Assembly: GCF_004006395.2 (NCBI RefSeq)
Contig: NZ_CP029758.2
Coordinates: forward strand, 3,596,001-3,660,000
From: Clostridium sp. AWRP
GTDB taxonomy: Bacteria > Bacillota > Clostridia > Clostridiales > Clostridiaceae
Reading direction: 5' to 3'
Length of the DNA stretch: 64,000 nucleotides
Under the pieces are notes generated by a model that was given only the letters and a program-made list of their open reading frames with translations, did no database searches and had not been told where the DNA came from. This document shows, one piece after another, positions 33,715 through 42,848 of this stretch. Each line of letters opens with the position of its first letter. Within the stretch, counting starts at the first letter, position 1. The translations under genes and the position numbers were made by a program.

Positions 33715-35163
33715 TTAATACAAAGTATTTAAAAGATCTATCTTTTTTTTCACCATTTCATCTATTCTTCTCACATATTCTCCTACATCTTTTATATTAG
33801 CCTGTCTTTCGAATCTATTTTCATCTAAAAACATGACTTTTGTAACAGCATCTGCCCCACAAGCTATTATAGTCTGTCTTTCTTCAATCATTTCCACATT
33901 ATAAAGCCCTCTATGTTTTCCTGATGTATATCCTATGTTCTCCATGTTACCTACCATATTTTTTTGTCTATACATATAATAGGGTTTCATGTTCATTGAT
34001 TTAGCCAAAAGTGCAGTTCTTTCATACATGAGATGTAATTCTTCATGACCTGCAATAGAATAACTTATATTATTCACTATGTTTTCATATAGTCTAGATG
34101 CTCTCTTTACAGACATACCATGCACAGTTAGATTATCTGGCCCAAGTTTTTCAATTTCATCGCAGGTTTTATTTACCTCCTCTATTCCTTCTCCAGGCAA
34201 TCCTACAATTAAGTCCATGTTTATGTTGTCAAATCCATATTTTCTTGCCATATGAAACTTTTCCCTTACCTCATTTACTGAATGATTTCTTCCAATAAAT
34301 TTTAATGTGCTGTCATTCATAGTCTGTGGATTTATACTCATCCTATTTACTCCATATCTTTTCATAGTTTCAAGTTTACTTGAAGTAATACTGTCAGGTC
34401 TGCCACATTCTACATCAAATTCTTTTATTTTATAGTCCCGTACAAAACTATTATATATTTCATGCATTAATTTTTCAAATTTTTCATTATCTATAGAAGT
34501 TGGAGTCCCTCCTCCAAAATATATACATTCTATATTTAACTCATGTTGTCTTATGTATTCAGACATTTTTTTTATCTCATAAGTCAAACTTTTAAGATAG
34601 GGTTCTACTAAGTCCTTACAACCTTTAATAGGATTAGAAGCAAAGGAACAATAGAGACACTTAGTTGGGCAAAAAGGCATCCCTACATATACGCTTATAT
34701 TTCTGCTATTAGAATTTACTAAGCTTTTTTCCGAATTTGCTACATCTATACAAAGTTCTGCCTTACTTTTATTACAACAAAAATGTTTATCAAAATATCT
34801 TATTATTTCATCCTTGCTCTTGCCATCCTTTATAAATTTTAAAGTTATCTTACTAGGTCTTATCCCAACTAAAGTTCCCCATGGTAAAGTTTTCCCTGTT
34901 TTATTTGTAAAATACAAAAATACTGCTTTTTTTATATTTTCCCTTTCACTTAAACCACCTTCAAATTGCATTTTGCATATGTCGCTTTTATCATATATAA
35001 TAACTTCATTTTGTAGTAACTCTATATTAAAATTCCAACTTTCATCTTCTACAAAATTTATATTTGCAAAATCATAAAACAAATTTATCATTTGAAATAT
35101 GTGATATCTATATTCCTTACTATTTAGTTTAACTTTTATCTCCATATCAATTAAAATTGTCAT
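33715..35163 (-). CDS. hemZ: HemZ-type radical SAM coproporphyrinogen dehydrogenase-like protein
   Basis: A 482-residue radical SAM protein of the HemN/HemZ group. The cluster-binding motif is C-P-T-K-C-L-Y-C near 168, followed by CIYFGGGTPTS near 207 and NMDLIVGLPGE near 315. An N-terminal ~150-residue extension is typical of HemZ. In clostridia it always neighbours hisS and MBL/relA genes. True coproporphyrinogen oxidase activity is unproven for this branch, and some relatives are heme chaperones. The start is uncertain: ATG 35163 or ATG 35145, neither with a strong site. Confidence 0.88.
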   Translation of the reverse strand: MTILIDMEIKVKLNSKEYRYHIFQMINLFYDFANINFVEDESWNFNIELLQNEVIIYDKSDICKMQFEGGLSERENIKKAVFLYFTNKTGKTLPWGTLVGIRPSKITLKFIKDGKSKDEIIRYFDKHFCCNKSKAELCIDVANSEKSLVNSNSRNISVYVGMPFCPTKCLYCSFASNPIKGCKDLVEPYLKSLTYEIKKMSEYIRQHELNIECIYFGGGTPTSIDNEKFEKLMHEIYNSFVRDYKIKEFDVECGRPDSITSSKLETMKRYGVNRMSINPQTMNDSTLKFIGRNHSVNEVREKFHMARKYGFDNINMDLIVGLPGEGIEEVNKTCDEIEKLGPDNLTVHGMSVKRASRLYENIVNNISYSIAGHEELHLMYERTALLAKSMNMKPYYMYRQKNMVGNMENIGYTSGKHRGLYNVEMIEERQTIIACGADAVTKVMFLDENRFERQANIKDVGEYVRRIDEMVKKKIDLLNTLY

Positions 35164-35374
35164 CTCTTTTCTTTATAAAAATCTTAAGTAAAAAATTAAA
35201 TTATACCAGATCATATGCTGGCAAATCTCAACACCATAAAAACTTTTGACAAGTCTAAAGGTGTTTTCTATTTTGTCAACATATTTCTCTGGTATAGATT
35301 TAAATTTCACTTGAATTTTTATGAATTTATAGACATTTTAGTAAAAATTAATTTTCTACTACGACTCTTTAAAT

Positions 35375-35974
35375 CTATAAAAATGGATTATACATTTTTT
35401 CTTCTTTAATAGAAGTTTTAGGACCATGACCTGGAAATACAACCATTTTATCCGGTAAAGTCATAAGCCTATTTTTTATACTATCTATGATTGCATTAAA
35501 GTCTCCCCCTGTAAAATCAGTTCTTCCTACAGAGTTTTGAAAAAGCGTATCTCCTGTAAACACCATACTTTCTCCTAAGAAGCTCACTCCACCAGGTGTA
35601 TGTCCAGGTGTATAAAGTGCCTTTAATTTTATACTTCCAAATTCAAACACTTGATTATCTTCAATGTATATGTCAACTTTATCTATAAGCTTTCCATACA
35701 TAAGTTCTCTTGATTTCATCATATTATAATCTTCTCTGCTTATTGCTATAGGTGCATTATATTTATTCCTTATTTCTTCAGCTGCACTTGTATGATCTGC
35801 ATGACCGTGAGTTAACAATATATATTCTACTTTCGTATTTGAAGCATCTATAGCATCTATTATATTTTTTACATCATCACCAGGATCAATTACTACAGAC
35901 TTACCCTCTTTTTCATCTATCACTATATAACAATTAGCTGCATATGCTCCTACTATGACTTTTCTCAATTTCAT
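35375..35974 (-). CDS. MBL-fold hydrolase, glyoxalase II-like
   Basis: A 199-residue metallo-beta-lactamase-fold enzyme. The metal site is THGHADH near residue 54, with GHTPGGVSF near 127, FTGDTLFQNSVGRTD near 141, and a C-terminal FPGHGP near 180. This is the YcbL/YqgX subgroup of small glyoxalase II-like thioesterases. The natural substrate is uncertain. ATG follows AAGGAGGT. It lies in the relA-hemZ block, separated from dtd by a repeat-like spacer. Confidence 0.9.
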   Translation of the reverse strand: MKLRKVIVGAYAANCYIVIDEKEGKSVVIDPGDDVKNIIDAIDASNTKVEYILLTHGHADHTSAAEEIRNKYNAPIAISREDYNMMKSRELMYGKLIDKVDIYIEDNQVFEFGSIKLKALYTPGHTPGGVSFLGESMVFTGDTLFQNSVGRTDFTGGDFNAIIDSIKNRLMTLPDKMVVFPGHGPKTSIKEEKMYNPFL

Positions 35975-36040
35975 AAAAATACCTCCTTGTCTTTTTTTAT
36001 ATTGATAATTAACTCGATTTACTTAATATAAAAATTTTGC

Positions 36041-36178
36041 AAAACAAAGCTTAGCAAATTAAGAATTAATAATGTTTTGCTTTAGCAAAACGAGCCTTCA
36101 AAAATTTAACCAAATATTTTTTGTAGTGTAACGAAAAAAATCCACATTAACTATTAATTCTTCATTCTTAACTATTAA
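36041..36178. repeat. spacer with degenerate inverted repeats
   Basis: AATTAAGAATTAATAATG (from 36058) is partly mirrored by CATTAACTATTAATTCTT (from 36145), with TTCTTAACTATTAACT beyond it. A GTTTTGC-TTTA-GCAAAAC palindrome lies at 36074-36091. It resembles a worn MITE or leader, but no second copy is seen in the window. Confidence 0.35.
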
Positions 36179-36628
36179 CTAAAACTTCTTCTTGCTATCT
36201 ATCATAATAGTGACAGGTCCATCATTTTCTATACTCACTAACATATCTGCACCAAATTTTCCTGTCTCAACCTTGCCTACTAAATCTCTACATTGCCCTA
36301 CAAATTTTTCGTATATTTTCTCGGCTTCATCTCCGCCCAGGGCTTCTATAAAACTAGGTCTTCTGCCTCTTCTACAATCTCCATACAAAGTAAACTGAGA
36401 AATTATAATTATTTCTCCGTTTACATCCAACAAAGATTTATTGAGTTTTCCATTTTCATCTTCAAATATTCTAAGGTTCAATATTTTGTCCCTCATATAA
36501 ATTATATCCTCATCTGTATCTTCTTTAGATATTCCAAGAAGTACATTTAATCCCTTTTGTATTTGTCCTATAACCTTTCCTTCCACTTTAACTTTAGAGC
36601 TATTGACTCTTTGAACTACTGCTCTCAT
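36179..36628 (-). CDS. dtd: D-aminoacyl-tRNA deacylase
   Basis: A 149-residue DTD enzyme that removes D-amino acids (and Gly) wrongly attached to tRNA. The cross-subunit motif Gly-cisPro is seen in NDGPVTIMID near 135, and the nucleophile motif SQFTLYGDCRRGRRPSF near 78 is intact. ATG 36628 follows AAGGAG. It lies 14 bases after relA, the common Firmicute order. Confidence 0.96.
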   Translation of the reverse strand: MRAVVQRVNSSKVKVEGKVIGQIQKGLNVLLGISKEDTDEDIIYMRDKILNLRIFEDENGKLNKSLLDVNGEIIIISQFTLYGDCRRGRRPSFIEALGGDEAEKIYEKFVGQCRDLVGKVETGKFGADMLVSIENDGPVTIMIDSKKKF

Positions 36629-36642
36629 AATAACATATCTCC

Positions 36643-38820
36643 TTAATTTTTAGTTCTATAAACCTGAATAACGCCCTCCAATTTTCTAAACTTTTTCATT
36701 ACATCTTTTAAGTCATCTACATTTGATATTTTTAATTTTATATCTATAACAGCCAATCCATTTTTTACTGGCTTAGCATTTACAGCATAAAGTGCAGTCT
36801 TACTATTACTTATAACTTCCATAGATTCAGCCAAAAGTTTTCCCCTATCTTCAGCTTCTATTTTAATCTGAGCAATATACTCTGCTCCTTTTGGTCTTCC
36901 CCAGGAAACTTCAACTACCATGTTATCTTTATTCTTTAATAAGAATTCTGCATTTTTACAATCCTTTCTATGGATTGACACTCCTCTTCCCTTTGTTATA
37001 TACCCTATTATGTCATCGCCTGGAACAGGATTACAACATTTGGCAAATCTGACTAACACATTGCTTTCACCCTTTACTATTATCCCTGGAGATCTTTTTT
37101 CTGCTTTATGAGACTTACCCATAGGTTGATCAAGATTCTCTTGAATCTTTTTCCAATCAACTTCATCCATCTTTGAAGTTTTCATGTAAATATCTTTTAT
37201 TCTCGAAACTATAGTAGAAGAGGTTACAGCACCAATTCCTACAGAAGCATACAAATCATCTATGGAATTCATATTATATCTTTTAAGAACTGTATCTAGG
37301 ATTTCCTTCTTTGCAATTTCTCCAAAATTATATCCTTGCTTTTTTGTTTCCTTTTCAAGAAGGTCCTTTCCTTTTACTATATTCTCTTCTCTTTTAGCCT
37401 TTTTGAACCAGGATCTTATCTTACTTTTTGCCTGATTGCTTTTCGCCATATTGAGCCAATCAATACTTGGACCTTTGGGCGTGCTTGATACAAGCACTTC
37501 TACAATTTCCCCTGTTTTCAAATGATAGTCAAGAGGTACCATCTTACCACTTACCTTTGCACCTATACAACTATTTCCTATCTCTGTATGTATCTTATAC
37601 GCAAAATCTATAGGGGTTGCTTCATAAGGTAAATTTATTACTTTTCCATTTGGAGTAAATACAAATACCTCATCTGAAAACAAATCTATTTTAAATCTTT
37701 CCATAAATTCTTCTGCATCTGAAGTTTCTCTTTGCCACTCAAGTATTTCCCTTAGCCAGGTAAGTTTCTTATCTATATCATTTGCTGTATCAACACCCTC
37801 TTTATATTTCCAGTGAGCTGCTATTCCATATTCTGCTGTTTTATGCATTTCAAAAGTTCTTATCTGTATTTCAAAAGGTTTGCCCTGAGGTCCAATAACT
37901 GTAGAATGTAGTGACTGATACATATTTGGTTTTGGCATAGCAATATAATCCTTAAATCTTCCTGGCATAGGCTTATATATAGTATGTGCTATTCCCAGCG
38001 CAGCATAGCAATCCTTTACTGTATTTACTAAAATTCTTACAGCAGTTAAATCGAAAATCTGATCTATAGTTTTATTTTTCTTTACCATCTTTCTGTATAT
38101 ACTATAAAAATGCTTTGGTCTTCCTTCAATGTCTGAATCTATTCCCGACTTTTTAAGATTATCTTTTAATTCAGATATTATTTCATCAATATATTTTTCT
38201 CTTTCTACTCTTTTTTCAGCAATCTTTCTAACTATAAAATAATATTCATTTTGATTTATATATCTAAAAGCTAAATCCTCAAGTTCCCATTTAATTTTAG
38301 ACATTCCAAGCCTATGGGCAAGAGGTGCATATATGTCAAAAGTTTCTTTTGCTTTTTCTTTCTGTTTTTTCACAGGCATGTATTTAAGTGTTCTCATATT
38401 ATGAAGTCTATCTGCTAATTTTATAAGTATTACTCTTATGTCATCTGCCATTGCAAGGAGCATCTTTCTAACGTTATCAGCTTGCTGCTCTTCCTTAGTT
38501 TTGCATTCTATTTTTCCTAATTTAGTAACACCTTCTACTAAGTTTGCAACTTCTACACTGAATTCCCTTTTTATGTCTTCATAGCTAAATTGCGTATCTT
38601 CTATTACATCATGAAGTAGTCCTGCTACTATGGTGCTAGTATCAAGTCCCATTTCTACCAATATACAAGCTACTTCTACAGGATGACTTATGTAAGGTTC
38701 TCCAGATTCCCTTTTCTGTTTTTTATGAGCTTCATCGGCAAAATAATAAGCCTTTTCTACTATTTTTTTATCTACATTATTACAGTTTTTATCTATTAAC
38801 TCCATTAATTTTTCTAACAT
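36643..38820 (-). CDS. relA: bifunctional (p)ppGpp synthetase/hydrolase
   Basis: A 725-residue Rel enzyme. I start it at ATG 38820 with GGGAG 7 bases upstream; the longer frame to 38865 runs through a hairpin. The hydrolase HD domain (about 30-180) has ISHPVEVA, LLHDVIEDT and KLADRLHNM. The synthetase domain (about 220-370) has YSIYRKM and FKDYIAMPKPNMYQSLHS. TGS follows near 390 (VFTPNGKVINLP), and zinc-finger/ACT domains end the protein (CCNPVPGDDI). Both catalytic sites look intact, so it makes and degrades the alarmone during starvation. Confidence 0.97.
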   Translation of the reverse strand: MLEKLMELIDKNCNNVDKKIVEKAYYFADEAHKKQKRESGEPYISHPVEVACILVEMGLDTSTIVAGLLHDVIEDTQFSYEDIKREFSVEVANLVEGVTKLGKIECKTKEEQQADNVRKMLLAMADDIRVILIKLADRLHNMRTLKYMPVKKQKEKAKETFDIYAPLAHRLGMSKIKWELEDLAFRYINQNEYYFIVRKIAEKRVEREKYIDEIISELKDNLKKSGIDSDIEGRPKHFYSIYRKMVKKNKTIDQIFDLTAVRILVNTVKDCYAALGIAHTIYKPMPGRFKDYIAMPKPNMYQSLHSTVIGPQGKPFEIQIRTFEMHKTAEYGIAAHWKYKEGVDTANDIDKKLTWLREILEWQRETSDAEEFMERFKIDLFSDEVFVFTPNGKVINLPYEATPIDFAYKIHTEIGNSCIGAKVSGKMVPLDYHLKTGEIVEVLVSSTPKGPSIDWLNMAKSNQAKSKIRSWFKKAKREENIVKGKDLLEKETKKQGYNFGEIAKKEILDTVLKRYNMNSIDDLYASVGIGAVTSSTIVSRIKDIYMKTSKMDEVDWKKIQENLDQPMGKSHKAEKRSPGIIVKGESNVLVRFAKCCNPVPGDDIIGYITKGRGVSIHRKDCKNAEFLLKNKDNMVVEVSWGRPKGAEYIAQIKIEAEDRGKLLAESMEVISNSKTALYAVNAKPVKNGLAVIDIKLKISNVDDLKDVMKKFRKLEGVIQVYRTKN

Positions 38821-38839
38821 ACCGATACTCCCTAAAATC

Positions 38840-38866
38840 AATGGCTGGTTTAACAAACCAGCCATT
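38840..38866. terminator. apt-relA intergenic hairpin
   Basis: Perfect 12-bp arms AATGGCTGGTTT / AAACCAGCCATT with a 3-base loop. The T run is on the plus strand; on the minus strand only GATTTT follows. It may partly terminate apt transcripts before relA or act as an attenuator. Confidence 0.55.
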
Positions 38867-38926
38867 ATTTTTTACTAATATTATATTATATACTAAAAAA
38901 ACTTGCAATTTGAAATTTTATATATG

Positions 38927-39445
38927 CTAAACATTATATTTAGTAAGAGAAATCACATCATATCCTTCTAATTTTTCCCTACCTTTTAAATCCGTCAATT
39001 CTATAACAAATCCTATAGTAACAACTTCCCCACCTGCTTGTTCTATAAGTTTCACCACAGAAGCAGTAGTTCCACCTGTTGCAAGCAAGTCATCAATTAT
39101 TACCACTCTATCTCCCTTTTTTATAGCATCTTTGTGCATTTCAAGTACATCACTGCCATATTCTAAGTCATAACTAACAGCAAAAGTATCATAAGGCAAC
39201 TTTCCCTTTTTTCTTATAGGAACAAAACCTGCACCTATGGCATAGGCTATAGGTGCTCCAAATAAAAATCCTCTTGCCTCAGGTCCTACTACTATGTCAA
39301 TATGTTTATTTTCTAAATATCTAGCTATTTTATTTACTGTATACTTAAAAGCTGCTTTATCCTGCAGCAAAGTAGTTATATCTTTAAAACTTATTCCTTC
39401 CTTTGGAAACCCATCTATTACTCTTATTTTATCTTTTAAATCCAC
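38927..39445 (-). CDS. apt: adenine phosphoribosyltransferase
   Basis: A 172-residue purine salvage enzyme making AMP from adenine and PRPP. The PRPP-binding motif VVIIDDLLATGGT is near residue 113, ARGFLFGAPIAYA near 58, and KDITTLLQD near 21. Length and plan are typical. It lies between the RecJ-like gene and relA as in most clostridia. Confidence 0.97.
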   Translation of the reverse strand: MDLKDKIRVIDGFPKEGISFKDITTLLQDKAAFKYTVNKIARYLENKHIDIVVGPEARGFLFGAPIAYAIGAGFVPIRKKGKLPYDTFAVSYDLEYGSDVLEMHKDAIKKGDRVVIIDDLLATGGTTASVVKLIEQAGGEVVTIGFVIELTDLKGREKLEGYDVISLTKYNV

Positions 39446-39547
39446 CTGTAATCCCCCCTAAAAATAACTTAATCATTCCAATAGAAACCTACTTTACAAT
39501 TATATATTAAATATTGATACATATTCAAGTTTAAGATATTTTTACCT

Positions 39548-40396
39548 TTATATAATCTCATTTTTCAAATATTTAGCTATTTGTTCTGCTCTATCCATAT
39601 TTTCAGTTATAAAAAGTTCTACTGCAATCCTTGCATTGTCTATATATCTCTTGTTCTTAATTGAACACATCATTCTATTTGACAATTCACATACATTTTC
39701 CATGTTTACACTAGAAATATCGTTCACTTTAAGCAATGCCCTTACTCCATAATTATTTGTACATTTTAAATAATACATACCTTCATTTACCATTATCTTA
39801 TTTTCACCAGTTATATCAATTCCCCGAGAAAAAATACCTAAAGCTACAAGATCTAAATACTTACTTATATACTTCATATCATAATACATCGATATGGCTT
39901 GAGATAACTTAAAGGTAACACCCACAGCTGTTAAACCTTTAAATGGATATGTACACTGCTTCTGATTGGGATTCACAATAATGGCTTTCGGCAAAATTCC
40001 CACAGATTTATGGTAATCTGTTATTATAACATCAATACCCAAAGTTTTGCATAACTCTATTTGTGAAACGCTTTGAATTCCACATCCAGCTGTTATTATA
40101 AGCTTTGCACCTAAAAATTTTATGTGGTTTTTTATTATATCTGACTTTATATTATAATCATTAATTTTATCAGAAATAAAATATTCTACATCTGCATTTA
40201 AATATTTTAGCACTAATAACATAAGTGACACCGAAGTTATACCATCCAAGTCACATGTACCATAAATTACAATTTTTTCTCTCTCATTTACTGCTTTTAT
40301 TATTCTTCTTAAAGCTTTCTCCATATCCTTTAAAAGAAAAGGGTTATGCATACCTAAAAAATTAAAATCCTGTATATTATCTTTTTGCCTCTCCAT
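39548..40396 (-). CDS. degenerate RecJ-like DHH-fold protein
   Basis: A 282-residue protein in the position where clostridia usually carry recJ. I start it at ATG 40396, 8 bases after GGAGG. It matches only the N-terminal DHH half of RecJ; the DHHA1 and OB parts are gone. Metal-site motifs are damaged: motif I keeps D-L-D-G, but motif II reads ITAGCG (Asp lost), the DHH motif reads DYHK (first His lost), and the ALGxxxD motif reads ALGIFSR (Asp lost). Nuclease activity is therefore unlikely. The frame is intact with good start signals, so it may be a retained non-catalytic protein. It has its own transcript, since a terminator separates it from secF. Confidence 0.75.
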   Translation of the reverse strand: MERQKDNIQDFNFLGMHNPFLLKDMEKALRRIIKAVNEREKIVIYGTCDLDGITSVSLMLLVLKYLNADVEYFISDKINDYNIKSDIIKNHIKFLGAKLIITAGCGIQSVSQIELCKTLGIDVIITDYHKSVGILPKAIIVNPNQKQCTYPFKGLTAVGVTFKLSQAISMYYDMKYISKYLDLVALGIFSRGIDITGENKIMVNEGMYYLKCTNNYGVRALLKVNDISSVNMENVCELSNRMMCSIKNKRYIDNARIAVELFITENMDRAEQIAKYLKNEII

Positions 40397-40484
40397 AATA
40401 AAATCCTCCAAATTTATCGAAAGCACTTATATTATAAATGATATTGTCTTCTATTACAAATACATTATGGTTAGATTATTTGCA

Positions 40485-40522
40485 ATAAAAAAATCCAGAG
40501 TACCAATATACTCTAGATTTTC
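40485..40522 (-). terminator. terminator after secDF
   Basis: AAATC-C-AGAGTA / TATACTCT-A-GATTT stem followed on the minus strand by a run of T (40484-40493). It lies 35 bases past the secF stop. Confidence 0.8.
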
Positions 40523-40554
40523 TATTTTATCATATTTAATGTATATTTTATAGC

Positions 40555-41430
40555 TTATTCACTTACTGTATGCAACTTTTTTTTATTTCGAAGCATATGT
40601 TTCTTTATAATTACCCAGCACGGACTAGCTATACATATGGAAGAATAGCATCCTGTAATTATTCCTATAAGTATCGGTTCTGAGAAAATTCTTACAGAAG
40701 GCACTAAAACATATACTGATGTCAATGTTATTACAACAGTCAATACTGTATTTATAGATCTTGCCAATGTCTGAGTTACGCTGGCATCTGCAACAACTAT
40801 AGGTTCCTGTCCTCTCATATATTTTTGATTTTCTCTTATTCTATCAAAAACAACTATAGTATCATGAACAGAATAACCTATAACCGTAAGAGCTGCTGCT
40901 ATAAAGTTAGAGTCTATGGAAACTCTAAGTACCGCATATACAGAAAGCATTACAAGAACGTTGTGAGTTAAGGATATAATAGCAGCTATACCAAAGCTTA
41001 ATTCAAATCTTATACCTATATATATAAACATAGCTATAATTGCCACTATAACAGCTTGCAGAGCTTTGGTCCTTGTTTCTTTTCCCATAACTGCACCTAT
41101 ATTTTCTTGATTCGTCAAGCTGCTCTTTTTATACTTTGCCTTTACAGCTTTCACAATATTACTAACATCACTATTAGTTAAAGTAGCAGACTTTATAGAT
41201 ATAGATTTATTATCTGATTTATTGGATTGAAACTCACTGGAATATTTTTTTACTATATTATCTACATCCTGCTTATTAAAATCCTGACCCACATTTATTT
41301 CAACTACAGTACCACCTTTAAAATCTAATCCATATTCAAGACCTTTAGTAGCCATAGTAAATATTCCAATAGCAATGACTATAAGGGATATAGTAAACCA
41401 TATTTTTCTTTTCTCAATAATTTTATACAT
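40555..41430 (-). CDS. secF: protein translocase subunit SecF
   Basis: A 291-residue membrane protein with six segments and a periplasmic-type loop between segments 1 and 2. It has the SecF N-terminal GLEYGLDFKGGTVVE motif near 29 and the RND-like VIGYSVHDTIVVFDRIREN block near 185. With SecD it uses the proton or sodium gradient to assist SecYEG export. It starts one base after the secD stop, so the two are translationally coupled. Confidence 0.97.
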   Translation of the reverse strand: MYKIIEKRKIWFTISLIVIAIGIFTMATKGLEYGLDFKGGTVVEINVGQDFNKQDVDNIVKKYSSEFQSNKSDNKSISIKSATLTNSDVSNIVKAVKAKYKKSSLTNQENIGAVMGKETRTKALQAVIVAIIAMFIYIGIRFELSFGIAAIISLTHNVLVMLSVYAVLRVSIDSNFIAAALTVIGYSVHDTIVVFDRIRENQKYMRGQEPIVVADASVTQTLARSINTVLTVVITLTSVYVLVPSVRIFSEPILIGIITGCYSSICIASPCWVIIKKHMLRNKKKLHTVSE

Positions 41431-41431
41431 A

Positions 41432-42706
41432 TTACTTTACTACCCCCTTTCTAAAGTCATGTACACCAAAGGTACCAATAGTTTCCTTATGATTAAACCA
41501 GCCCATATTAGCTAATAACTTCATAAGTGTTCTTGTTACCGTTACAGCTGTGAACATACTTAAAACCGTACCTATAATAAGAGTAAGTGCAAATCCTTTT
41601 ACGGAACCTGTACCAATATTATAAAGGACACATCCTGAAATAATAGTAGTTATATTTGAATCCAGTATTGACGTCATGGCCCTTCTAAATCCCGCATCTA
41701 CAGAAGCCCTAATGGATTTACCACTTTTAAGCTCCTCCTTAGTTCTCTCAAATATGAGTATATTGGCATCTACTGCCATACCTACTGTTAACAAAAACGC
41801 TGCGATACCAGCTAATGTCAAAGTTACATTTACATTGGCAAAAGCTGCTAAAACTATATATACATATAGCACAAGTGCTATATCTGCAACAAGTCCAGGT
41901 AATCTATAATATAAAAGCATAAATATCATTACTAGCCCTATACCTATTTTACCTGCTAATATACTAAGTGGAAGTGCATTAGCACCAAGAGAAGCTCCTA
42001 CAGTTTTAACCTGTACTGGTTTTACCGTAACTGGAAGTGCACCTGACTTTATCAAATTTGCCTTTGTTTGAGCCTCTTTCATGGTCATATGACCGCTTAT
42101 AATAGCTCTACCATCAGTTATATGTGCATCTACTCTCGGATCTGACAATTTATCTTTATCTAAATATATGCTAATTACTTGCCCCATAAATTTTTGAGTG
42201 GCATCTGCAAACTTCTGAGCACCTGATTGATTTAACTCCAAGTTTATTGCACCCTGGTTACCATTTTGAGGGTCAATAGAAGCCGTAGCATTTTTCACGT
42301 CCTTACCTGTAAGTATAGTTTTGTTGTCTGGTCCAACAAACTTAAGATCACCAGTTTTTGCTACACCATCTACTACTTCTTTTGCATCGAATTTTCCAGG
42401 TATATCAATTCTTATCCTGTCTTTTCCTTCTCTTACAGTCGTAGTTTCACTTACTCCTAACTTATTAACCCTTTGTGAGATCATATCTACAGTTCTATTT
42501 ACAGTGTCTTGATCTACATTTTTAGACTGTATTTCTTCAAGTACAGAAACTCCACCTTGAAGGTCAAGTCCCTTGTTTATTACTTGGCTAAATGGCTTTA
42601 ATTTATATCCACCAAAAGTTACTCCATATGCTCCCGTATAAGCTAAAAAGCCTATTAAAATTACGCATAGAAAGAAAACTACGGTACTTTTCGCCTTAGA
42701 TTTCAT
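41432..42706 (-). CDS. secD: protein translocase subunit SecD
   Basis: A 424-residue six-segment membrane protein. It has GLDLQGGVSVLEEI near 46, a large external P1 domain (about 50-235), and the conserved block AFLLTVGMAVDANILIFERTKEEL near 310. The first domain is shorter than in E. coli, as usual for Firmicutes. It forms the SecDF accessory complex of the general secretion pathway. ATG follows GGAGG. Confidence 0.97.
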   Translation of the reverse strand: MKSKAKSTVVFFLCVILIGFLAYTGAYGVTFGGYKLKPFSQVINKGLDLQGGVSVLEEIQSKNVDQDTVNRTVDMISQRVNKLGVSETTTVREGKDRIRIDIPGKFDAKEVVDGVAKTGDLKFVGPDNKTILTGKDVKNATASIDPQNGNQGAINLELNQSGAQKFADATQKFMGQVISIYLDKDKLSDPRVDAHITDGRAIISGHMTMKEAQTKANLIKSGALPVTVKPVQVKTVGASLGANALPLSILAGKIGIGLVMIFMLLYYRLPGLVADIALVLYVYIVLAAFANVNVTLTLAGIAAFLLTVGMAVDANILIFERTKEELKSGKSIRASVDAGFRRAMTSILDSNITTIISGCVLYNIGTGSVKGFALTLIIGTVLSMFTAVTVTRTLMKLLANMGWFNHKETIGTFGVHDFRKGVVK

Positions 42707-42848
42707 TTTTATCCTCCTTCGTCAATAACCAACTACCTCTTATCCTCATCTATTTACATTAGCAATTATATTACTTAAAAAAAACACCGTCAATACACAT
42801 ATTACAAATAAAGTAATATGATGTATTAAGTTTTTGTAAATGTTATTA

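Noticed and set aside
32380..33720. T-box leader for hisS-aspS
   Set aside because: The gap before hisS is under 80 bases with no T-box sequence or specifier hairpin.
35215..35409. 64-codon plus-strand ORF between hemZ and the MBL gene
   Set aside because: No ribosome binding site, low-complexity Phe/Lys content, and it overlaps the end of the MBL gene. The 211-bp gap shows only an imperfect stem (AACACC / GGTGTT).
38821..38865. Fifteen extra N-terminal residues on RelA
   Set aside because: These codons fall in a perfect hairpin and lack a ribosome binding site, while ATG 38820 has GGGAG at proper spacing.
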